Assembly: GCA_009177185.1 (NCBI GenBank)
Contig: WFMB01000090.1
Location: forward strand, 2,556-8,449
Reading direction: 5' to 3'
Length of the DNA stretch: 5,894 bases
From: Bacteroidales bacterium
GTDB lineage: Bacteria; Bacteroidota; Bacteroidia; Bacteroidales; Bacteroidaceae
The translations under genes were made by a program, and so were the position numbers. Every line of letters starts with the position of its first letter. Within the stretch, counting starts at the first letter, position 1. The notes under the pieces are model-generated. The model searched no databases, was not told the DNA's origin, and worked only from the letters and a program-made list of their open reading frames with translations. Below, one piece after another: positions 1 to 4,867 of the stretch.

Positions 1-162
1 CACGAAACGAGGATTCTCTGGAGTTCCCTCATTGATTTTCTTACTCTCAGTGATGGCAATGTACCTGTCACCGTTTCTGCTCTGCTTCACATCAAAATAG
101 TAGATGCGCTTGCCAGCCTTGACACCCTCCGAGAAAACGAGGTCTTTGTCTGTTTCGCTCAT
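1..162 (-). CDS. PUR/DUF3276 family nucleic-acid-binding protein (N-terminal part; gene runs off the left edge)
   Basis: The minus strand reads open from an ATG at 160-162 to the window edge, giving the first 54 residues. They begin MSETDKDLVFSEGVKAGKR and continue with IYYFDVKQSRNGDRYIAITESKK. The pattern of an AGKR turn, then YYFDVK, then a short loop, then YIAITESKK is what I recognise from the small Bacteroidetes proteins called DUF3276 or PUR family, which are predicted to bind single-stranded DNA or RNA through a PUR-alpha-like fold. Family members are usually about 100-130 residues, so roughly half is missing. The start is the only ATG before the AT-rich intergenic region and gives the short polar N-terminus usual for the family. 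It is divergent from nusB. Family assignment rests on recalled motif similarity; the specific cellular role is unknown. Confidence 0.8.
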   Translation of the reverse strand, partial: MSETDKDLVFSEGVKAGKRIYYFDVKQSRNGDRYIAITESKKINEGTPENPRFV

Positions 163-203
163 AAATCAGTCTTTTTGTTAATGTCCCTTTTGTAATTTTT
201 CGA

Positions 204-234
204 CAAAAGTGTCGTTTTTTTTTCGTTCACACAA
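204..234 (-). promoter_or_regulatory. candidate Bacteroidetes-type promoter for the PUR/DUF3276 gene
   Basis: Read on the minus strand, a -33-like TTG (232-234) is followed after 20 bp by CACTTTTG (204-211), which matches the Bacteroidetes -7 consensus TAnnTTTG except for its first base. Transcription would start near 197 and leave a leader of about 35 nt. The -7 box lies inside the perfect 5-bp inverted repeat CGACA-AAAG-TGTCG (201-214). No better match was seen between 163 and 300 on this strand. The mismatch in the box keeps this tentative. Confidence 0.35.
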
Positions 235-283
235 GATTTTCGTGCCTTTTTTTTGTTTTCAAGTAATCATTCCCTCAAAAAAG

Positions 284-313
284 CTGTTTTTTCAAAGAAA
301 ATCGCTACATTTG
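284..313 (+). promoter_or_regulatory. promoter of the nusB operon
   Basis: TACATTTG at 306-313 is an exact match to the Bacteroidetes -7 element TAnnTTTG. About 19 bp upstream there is only a degenerate -33 (CTG at 284-286), set in an A6-GCTG-T6 tract (277-292). The predicted start is near 319-321, giving a leader of about 100 nt before nusB. The 15 bases from 306, TACATTTGCAGTCAA, differ at only two positions from those at the Fur-like gene's promoter (4171-4185), which supports both calls. Confidence 0.65.
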
Positions 314-320
314 CAGTCAA

Positions 321-352
321 AATGTCCAAAGCCCACAAAGTCGTGGGACATT
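321..352 (+). promoter_or_regulatory. hairpin at the 5' end of the nusB operon leader
   Basis: Just after the predicted transcription start, CCCAC (332-336) can pair with GTGGG (343-347) across a 6-nt loop, and AATGT (321-325) pairs with the adjoining ACATT (348-352), leaving CCAAAG as a bulge. An alternative register pairs AATGTCC (321-327) with GGACATT (346-352). No T tract follows, so it is not an intrinsic terminator. A 5' hairpin could stabilise the mRNA or be a regulatory site; function is inference. Confidence 0.35.
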
Positions 353-421
353 AGGGCATAAGACCCAGACCTTTTATCACATTTATATATTAAGAACACA
401 CAATAAAGAGTTTTTGGAGAA

Positions 422-1348
422 ATGATTAACCGTACCCTTATCCGCCTGAAAATTGTACAACTGATGTACGCTTTCTATCAAAATGGCGGGAAAAGCATTG
501 ATACAGCTGAGAAAGAACTCTTGTTCAGCCTCGCCAAGGCTTACGACCTCTACAACTACATGCTGCTCCTCATCGTGAGCGTGTCGCGCTATGCCCTCCA
601 AGATGTGGAGCAGAAAGAGCAGCTCAATAAAGTGGGGCACATCAATCAGACGGTGAGCCATCGTTTTGCAGATAATCGTTTCACGGCACAGTTGGAAATC
701 AACAAGCAACTGCAGGACTTTGTGAAGACGAAAAAGAAGTCATGGAACGAGGAGCTCGGCTACATAAAGAAACTGTATGCTGATATTGTGCAGAGCGACA
801 TCTATGACGACTACATGAAGAGGGACAAGGTGACTTATAATGACGACCGTGAAGTGTGGCGTAAGATTTACAAGAACATCATCATGAAGGACGAGCGCAT
901 CGACGACATCCTCGAAGAACAAAGCCTCTATTGGAACGACGACCGCGAAATTGTGGACACATTCGTGCTGAAGACAATTAAGCGTTTCGTACCAGAGAAT
1001 GGCGCCAATCAAGAACTTGTGCCTGAATACAAGGACATTGAAGACCAAGATTTCGCCATCCGCCTGTTCCGCCGTGCTATCAACAACGACGAGTACTATC
1101 GTTCCCTCATTGGCAAATGTGTCAAGAACTGGGAGTTTAGCCGTCTGGCCTACATGGATGTCATCATTATGCAGGTAGCCATTGCCGAGCTGCTCAGCTT
1201 CCCACAAATACCTGTTTCCGTTACCATCAACGAATATGTGGAGATTGCTAAGTGGTACAGCACTCCCAAGAGTAGCGGATATGTGAACGGCATTATTGAC
1301 TCCGTTGCCAAGATGCTCAAACAGGAGAATATCCTCACGAAAGTATAA
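422..1348 (+). CDS. nusB: transcription antitermination factor NusB (long Bacteroidetes form)
   Basis: NusB pairs with NusE (ribosomal protein S10) on boxA RNA and supports antitermination, chiefly in rRNA operons. The family signature lies near the C-terminus: IPVSVTINEYVEIAKWYS at about residues 263-280, then SSGYVNGIIDSVAK at about 284-297, matching the helices around the conserved INE-x-VE-x-AK and the VNG-x-x-D motif. At 308 residues it is more than twice the roughly 140 of E. coli NusB. The extra N-terminal half (about 1-160) is charged and helical, and keeps an N-terminal RTLIRLKIVQLMYAFYQ segment resembling the first NusB helix (R-x-x-A-x-x-x-LY). This long architecture is usual in Bacteroidetes. 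The ATG at 422 follows GGAG (416-419) at unusually short spacing and is the first start in frame. It is the first gene of the nusB-yajC-ybbR-coaE-DUF5606 operon. Confidence 0.95.
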   Translation: MINRTLIRLKIVQLMYAFYQNGGKSIDTAEKELLFSLAKAYDLYNYMLLLIVSVSRYALQDVEQKEQLNKVGHINQTVSHRFADNRFTAQLEINKQLQDFVKTKKKSWNEELGYIKKLYADIVQSDIYDDYMKRDKVTYNDDREVWRKIYKNIIMKDERIDDILEEQSLYWNDDREIVDTFVLKTIKRFVPENGANQELVPEYKDIEDQDFAIRLFRRAINNDEYYRSLIGKCVKNWEFSRLAYMDVIIMQVAIAELLSFPQIPVSVTINEYVEIAKWYSTPKSSGYVNGIIDSVAKMLKQENILTKV

Positions 1349-1387
1349 ACAGAATACAAATACCTCAATAAAACCAATTAGTAAATT

Positions 1388-1717
1388 ATGACTATGTTCA
1401 ACTACATCATTGCAGCAGCTACTCCACAAGGAGGAGGTCTCGACTGGGGCATGATAATCATGCTCGTCGCCATGTTCGCTATCATCTACTTCTTCATGAT
1501 TAGACCTCAGCGGAAACGCCAGAAGGAAATCGAGAACTTCCGCAAGAGCCTTGCTGTCGGCAGCCAGGTGGTCACCGCAAGCGGTGTGTACGGCACAGTG
1601 AAGTCGCTCAATGAAGGTCAGCCCTACCTTACTATCGAGATAGCCAAAGGCGTGACGATTCAGATTGATCGTAACTTCGTCTATGCCAACGGCAGCCAAC
1701 AGGCACCACAGGCGTAA
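1388..1717 (+). CDS. yajC: Sec translocon accessory subunit YajC
   Basis: YajC is a small inner-membrane protein that associates with SecDF and the SecYEG translocon. The 109-residue product has a short N-terminal segment with a Gly-rich turn (PQGGGLDWG, about 13-21), one transmembrane helix at about 21-38, and directly after it the family hallmark YFFMIRPQRKRQKE (34-47), whose positive charges fix the cytoplasmic side. The following domain carries GSQVVTASGVYGTVKSL, the typical YajC small beta domain. Length fits the family. The ATG at 1388 is taken; an ATG two codons downstream (1394) is possible, and neither has a clear Shine-Dalgarno sequence. It lies 39 bp after nusB and 12 bp before the YbbR gene, so co-transcription is very likely. 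Confidence 0.96.
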   Translation: MTMFNYIIAAATPQGGGLDWGMIIMLVAMFAIIYFFMIRPQRKRQKEIENFRKSLAVGSQVVTASGVYGTVKSLNEGQPYLTIEIAKGVTIQIDRNFVYANGSQQAPQA

Positions 1718-1729
1718 AGCCTTCTTCCT

Positions 1730-2701
1730 ATGGACTTTGCGAAGGTAATACTCCGACGTTTGCGGCTGATAAAAATCAACCGCAATTTTGGTGTGTATCT
1801 GATGTTCCTCGCCATCTCTATCGTCTTTTGGTTCATGCAAGCCATCAAAGAGATGACAGAGGTGACGCTGACCTACAAGCTGGTGATAGAGGATTTGCCA
1901 CGCAACCTTGTTTATACCAGTGAGATGCCCAGCGACGTGAATGTCATCTGCTCGGGAAAAGGCTGGAACGCCTTCTACTATAAGTTCATGAAGAACGAAA
2001 ATCAGGCACTCGTTATCAACTTCAAAGACATCACTCAGAACGCTGGCAAGCTTTCTATCGATGCCAACACTTTACGGCGGGCTGCCCTGAAAGTGAAGCC
2101 CATGGGCATGACCTTCAAATCGACCACGCCCAACCGCATCTCGGTCTTCTACTCCAACGGACAGCATAAGCGTGTCCCCGTCGTTTTCAATGGTCATGTA
2201 ACCACGACCGACGGACGTTTCCTATGTGGCACGATCCTCACTCCTGACTCTGTTGACCTCTATGCACCCGAACACCTTTACGGGAGCATCACCAGCATCA
2301 AGACTGAGAACATGACCTTTGGCGAGCTACAAGACACTCTCAACACCAAGCTCGCCCTCCTTGTGCCCCAGGGAGCGAAAGTCATTCCAGACTCCATTGA
2401 GGCGTGTATCTGTGTCGATATCTTTACTGATAAGACTATACAAGTGCCTGTCTATAGCGAAAACGTGCCCGCCAACAAGATTATGCGCACATTCCCACAG
2501 AAAGTCGAAGTAACGTTCCTCGTCAGCTCCACGCTGTATGAAGACATTACCCCACAGGACTTCCTCATAGCCATTGACTACAAGGAAGCCCAGCCAGGCA
2601 CATCGCGATGCAAGCTCCACCTGCGCCAAACTCCTGAGAACATACGCCATCTGCGCATGCCTGAGTCCGTTGAATATATCATCGAACAAACCGCAGAGTG
2701 A
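1730..2701 (+). CDS. YbbR-like (CdaR-type) membrane-anchored protein
   Basis: The 323-residue product has a basic N-terminus (RRLRLIKINRN), one membrane anchor at about residues 20-39 (FGVYLMFLAISIVFWFMQAI), and a large extracytoplasmic part. That part looks like about three YbbR-type repeats, near residues 46-130, 147-230 and 235-315, each opening with a strand such as VTLTYKLVIEDLP, KRVPVVFNGHV or KTIQVPVYSENVP. In Firmicutes, YbbR/CdaR proteins bind and modulate the diadenylate cyclase CdaA; no cyclase gene is in this window, so that role is only transferred from the family. The position between yajC and coaE is a common Bacteroidetes arrangement as I recall it. The ATG at 1730 has no obvious ribosome binding site, 12 bp after yajC. 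Its TGA (2699-2701) is in the same frame as coaE, six bases before the first possible coaE start. Confidence 0.85.
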   Translation: MDFAKVILRRLRLIKINRNFGVYLMFLAISIVFWFMQAIKEMTEVTLTYKLVIEDLPRNLVYTSEMPSDVNVICSGKGWNAFYYKFMKNENQALVINFKDITQNAGKLSIDANTLRRAALKVKPMGMTFKSTTPNRISVFYSNGQHKRVPVVFNGHVTTTDGRFLCGTILTPDSVDLYAPEHLYGSITSIKTENMTFGELQDTLNTKLALLVPQGAKVIPDSIEACICVDIFTDKTIQVPVYSENVPANKIMRTFPQKVEVTFLVSSTLYEDITPQDFLIAIDYKEAQPGTSRCKLHLRQTPENIRHLRMPESVEYIIEQTAE

Positions 2702-2707
2702 CAACAA

Positions 2708-3316
2708 TTGCGGTCAACACCTACAGCAGACGTGAAGAAACTTGGCATCACAGGAGGCATCGGCAGCGGCAAGACCTACATTTGCAAATTGCTCAAACAG
2801 CGTGGCATCCCCGTCTATCATTGCGACGATGAAGCCAAGCGTCTCATGACCCAAAATGTCCACATCCGCCAACAGATTATCCAACTCCTCGGTAGCGATG
2901 CGTACATCGGCAATGAACTTAACAAGCCTCTCATCGCCGCTTACCTCTTCGCGAACGAAGACCATGCCGCGAAAGTGAACACCATCGTCCATCCCGTCGT
3001 CAAGCAAGACTTCCTTCAGTGGGCAGCGCAACAAAACGCGCCCATCGTCGGCCAAGAGTGTGCCCTCCTCTTTGAAACGGGCTTTCAGGACACCGTCGAT
3101 TTCACTGTCGAAGTCTATGCCCCACTCCGCTTGAGGCTTCAACGAGCCACCCTGCGAGACCACACCACCCCCGAGCAAATCCAAGCACGCATGGCACAGC
3201 AGATGGACGAAGAAGAGAAGTGCCGCCTTGCCGACTTCTGTATCCTCAACAACGAAACTACAGACCTTAGCCTGCAACTCAACCAACTCTTGAAAAAAGT
3301 GAAAGACAACGTTTAG
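2708..3316 (+). CDS. coaE: dephospho-CoA kinase
   Basis: CoaE phosphorylates the 3'-OH of dephospho-CoA with ATP, the final step of coenzyme A synthesis, in the cytosol. Numbering from the TTG start, the Walker A loop is GGIGSGKT (16-23). YHCDDEAKRLM (37-47) aligns with the substrate-binding DAD-x-x-A motif, but with His in place of the first Asp. Further conserved blocks follow: an HPVVKQDF helix, ALLFETGF, the lid RATLRDHTTPEQIQARMAQQ, and ADFCILNN. Length (202 residues) is normal. There is no in-frame ATG: the candidates are TTG at 2708, only 6 nt after the YbbR stop and favouring translational coupling, and GTG at 2732, which would give MKKLGITGG and fits the family's usual N-terminus better (194 residues). 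The gene identity is secure; the start is not. Confidence 0.94.
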   Translation: MRSTPTADVKKLGITGGIGSGKTYICKLLKQRGIPVYHCDDEAKRLMTQNVHIRQQIIQLLGSDAYIGNELNKPLIAAYLFANEDHAAKVNTIVHPVVKQDFLQWAAQQNAPIVGQECALLFETGFQDTVDFTVEVYAPLRLRLQRATLRDHTTPEQIQARMAQQMDEEEKCRLADFCILNNETTDLSLQLNQLLKKVKDNV

Positions 3317-3398
3317 CTTACGGCACACGGTCGAGAACCTCTTTCACGTCAAACACTACAATCACTTCAAACAACAAATAAACAACAGAATAAGAACT

Positions 3399-3872
3399 AT
3401 GATTAAGAAAATCCTTGCCATCTCTGGCAAACCAGGGCTTTACAAGCTCGTCTCACAAGGCAACAAGAGCCTCATCGTCGAGACCATCGATGAACAGAAG
3501 AAGCGCATTCCAGCTTTCGGAGCAGACCGTGTTGTGTCGCTCGGCGACATCTCTATCTACACCAACGACGACAGCGAAGTGTCTCTCGCCTCTGTTTTCG
3601 AGTCCATCAAGCAGAACTATGGTGACAAGCCTCTCGACATCTCACCCAAGAAAGCTTCACAAGACGACATCATCGCTTTCTTCACCAAAGTGCTCCCCAA
3701 CTATGACACCGACCGCGTGCGTGTCAGCGACATGCGCAAAGTCCTCTCATGGTACAACATCCTCACTGCTAACGGCATCACTGAATTTGAGAGCAAGGAA
3801 GAGGAAAGCGCTATCGAAAAGAATGAAACTCAGGAGGAAGAAGCCCCTGAACAGCCAACCCTCAAGAAGTAA
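3399..3872 (+). CDS. DUF5606 domain-containing protein, function unknown
   Basis: The 157-residue protein begins MIKKILAISGKPGLYKLVSQ. The ISGKPGLYKLVSQG block (8-21), followed by SLIVETIDEQKKRIPAF and RVVSLGDISIYT, is what I recognise from the Bacteroidetes DUF5606 family. There is no signal peptide or membrane segment, so it is probably cytosolic. Residues from about 88 (SQDDIIAFFTKVLPNYDTDRVRVSDMRKVLSWYNIL) look like a small helical second domain. The last 30 residues or so are strongly acidic (EEE and QEEEAPEQ) and probably disordered. It follows coaE by 82 bp with no clear TAnnTTTG promoter in the gap, and a strong terminator closes the unit 56 bp after the stop, so it is the last gene of the operon. 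No biochemical function can be assigned. Confidence 0.88.
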   Translation: MIKKILAISGKPGLYKLVSQGNKSLIVETIDEQKKRIPAFGADRVVSLGDISIYTNDDSEVSLASVFESIKQNYGDKPLDISPKKASQDDIIAFFTKVLPNYDTDRVRVSDMRKVLSWYNILTANGITEFESKEEESAIEKNETQEEEAPEQPTLKK

Positions 3873-3928
3873 CGCCCTTCATCCCCAAGAAGAGGACTAA
3901 CCTTTCCAACAAGCAACAAACACACCCC

Positions 3929-3972
3929 AACAACGTGGACGTACCAACATCGGTACGTCCACGTTGTTTTTA
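3929..3972 (+). terminator. intrinsic terminator of the nusB operon
   Basis: CAACGTGGACGTACC (3931-3945) and GGTACGTCCACGTTG (3952-3966) form a perfect 15-bp stem with a 6-nt loop (AACATC), extendable by two A-T pairs, and a TTTTT run (3967-3971) follows. The other strand has no T tract after the stem, so it serves plus-strand transcription. It lies 56 bp after the DUF5606 stop. Confidence 0.93.
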
Positions 3973-4149
3973 TACCCTTCCCTCTTATAGATTCCTGTTA
4001 GTGGGACATCAATTCTATGGGTGTAAAAGCATCGGGGAATAAGAACACAAGGAGCAACGATACAATTGTGTCATCCCTCCCTTGGTTAACAGAAAATACA
4101 GATACAGCCTGCGTTGGAAATAATTTATGATTTATAGACTTTTCTCTGC
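3973..4149. other. intergenic region with no convincing gene
   Basis: Between the operon terminator and the promoter of the Fur-like gene I see no open frame with coding character. A minus-strand frame of 67 codons (3998-4201) crosses the next gene's promoter and resembles no family I know. Notable sequence: the near-palindrome GATACAATTGTGTC (4059-4072, one mismatched pair) and an AT-rich patch at 4119-4137 containing a tandem ATTTAT repeat. Confidence 0.5.
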
Positions 4150-4178
4150 TTTGAGAACAAAAGAAAGTTGTACCTTTG
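4150..4178 (+). promoter_or_regulatory. promoter of the Fur-family gene
   Basis: TTTG (4150-4153) followed after 17 bp by TACCTTTG (4171-4178) gives both Bacteroidetes promoter elements, with an exact match to TAnnTTTG at -7. The predicted start near 4185 leaves a leader of about 20 nt with no Shine-Dalgarno sequence. This promoter also argues against the upstream in-frame TTG at 4168, since the mRNA would begin after it. Fur-family genes are often autoregulated; no clear Fur-box palindrome is visible here. Confidence 0.75.
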
Positions 4179-4203
4179 TAGTCAACAACAAAACACCTCA
4201 ACC

Positions 4204-4629
4204 ATGAACAGTCAAGAAGCGACGGAAAAATTGGGACGTAAAGGCATCAAAGCCACAGCTAACAGAATCCTCATCTATCAGGCTCTGGAAGCCGCCAGAC
4301 ACCCCATGAGCCTGTCAGATTTAGAGGAGCAACTCCTGACGATGGACAAATCGAGCATTTTCCGTGTGCTCAACCTATTTGTGAAGCACGACGTGGTGCA
4401 TGCCTTTGAAGACGGTCGGGGCATTCAGCACTATGAGCTATGCGGTTACGAAGACGAATGCCACCGCACAGATACGCATCCTCACTTCTATTGCGAACAA
4501 TGCCACCGTTCTTTCTGTCTCGACGACATCGCCCTTCCCCACGTCCCATTGCCCGATGGATTCATACCACGTTTCTACTCTTTTGTCATCAAGGGCATGT
4601 GTGCCAATTGCAGCCGAAAACAGAGATGA
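4204..4629 (+). CDS. Fur-superfamily metal-responsive transcriptional repressor
   Basis: The 141-residue protein has an N-terminal winged helix: KGIKATANRILIYQALEAARHPMSLSDLEEQL (about 13-44), then the recognition-helix region DKSSIFRVLNLFVKHDVVH (48-66), matching the Fur-family S-x-x-T/S-I/V-F/Y-R-x-L pattern. The C-terminal half has the structural zinc cysteines C97-x-x-C100 and C133-x-x-C136, and HPHFYCEQC (92-100) corresponds to the His-rich segment before the first pair in Fur, Zur and PerR. Extra potential ligands are C80, C86, H87 and C105. The product ends five residues after the last cysteine, so it lacks the longer C-terminal tail of E. coli Fur. I chose ATG 4204 rather than the in-frame TTG at 4168 because that TTG precedes the -7 box. 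It is transcribed alone, converging on nadC. Whether it senses iron, zinc, manganese or peroxide cannot be decided from sequence. Confidence 0.9.
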   Translation: MNSQEATEKLGRKGIKATANRILIYQALEAARHPMSLSDLEEQLLTMDKSSIFRVLNLFVKHDVVHAFEDGRGIQHYELCGYEDECHRTDTHPHFYCEQCHRSFCLDDIALPHVPLPDGFIPRFYSFVIKGMCANCSRKQR

Positions 4630-4773
4630 AATCTGATACAGACTGGTATTTTCATCACGTCCCTGCATATTGCCCGAAACCATCAAGATCCTCACGTTAA
4701 CCCCAAGTGGTGAGGGTGAAAGCATTATCAAAGTAAATAACGTGATTTCTTCGAACTCACATTAAATAAAATC

Positions 4774-4819
4774 AAAGGCAGACGCGCGATGTCCGTTTCG
4801 GCATCGCGCGTCTGCCTTT
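4774..4819. terminator. convergent (probably bidirectional) terminator between the Fur-like gene and nadC
   Basis: AAAGGCAGACGCGCGATG (4774-4791) and CATCGCGCGTCTGCCTTT (4802-4819) form a perfect 18-bp GC-rich stem, and the loop can add CCG/CGG pairs around TTT. On the minus strand the stem runs into CCTTTGATTTTATTTAATG, a good U-rich tail for nadC. On the plus strand the tail is weaker (CCTTTAAGTCTTATC). It lies 145 bp after the Fur-like stop and 48 bp after the nadC stop. Confidence 0.88.
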
Positions 4820-4833
4820 AAGTCTTATCTGAC

Positions 4834-4859
4834 GGGTGAAAGGAAACGACCTTTCACCC
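4834..4859 (-). terminator. second hairpin directly downstream of nadC
   Basis: GGGTGAAAGG (4834-4843) and CCTTTCACCC (4850-4859) form a perfect 10-bp stem with a 6-nt loop, 8 bp beyond the nadC stop codon. No T tract follows on the minus strand, so alone it is a poor intrinsic terminator. It may protect the mRNA 3' end or act together with the larger hairpin at 4774-4819. ACCC (4856-4859) can alternatively pair with GGGT (4864-4867). Confidence 0.5.
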
Positions 4860-4867
4860 ATTTGGGT

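Noticed and set aside
163..421. Possible tRNA or structured riboswitch in the divergent intergenic region
   Set aside because: No cloverleaf, T-loop or known riboswitch core was seen; apart from the promoters, the small palindrome and the leader hairpin it is T- and A-rich sequence.
740..1840. 366-codon minus-strand ORF opposite nusB, yajC and the start of the ybbR-like gene
   Set aside because: It spans three well-supported plus-strand genes, its translation is His/Val/Asp-rich without any recognisable domain, and it arises from codon bias in the opposite genes.
2714..3328. 204-codon minus-strand ORF opposite coaE
   Set aside because: No domain is recognisable and it lies fully antisense to a gene with complete dephospho-CoA kinase motifs.
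3415..3900. 161-codon plus-strand ORF in another frame over the DUF5606 gene
   Set aside because: The product is a low-complexity Ser/Thr/Lys-rich string typical of an out-of-frame reading, and the DUF5606 frame has family motifs.
343..4009. The 9-mer GTGGGACAT at 343-351 and again at 4001-4009, considered as a dispersed repeat
   Set aside because: The match does not extend beyond nine bases and two copies in about 6 kb is weak evidence for a repeat family.
3998..4201. 67-codon minus-strand ORF in the spacer before the Fur-like gene
   Set aside because: It overlaps the Fur-like promoter and leader, has no promoter or ribosome binding site of its own, and resembles no family I know. Kept only as a remote possibility of a gene remnant.
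4168..4203. Upstream TTG start adding 12 residues to the Fur-like protein
   Set aside because: The added codons contain the TAnnTTTG promoter box, so they would precede the transcription start; the added residues also lack family character.
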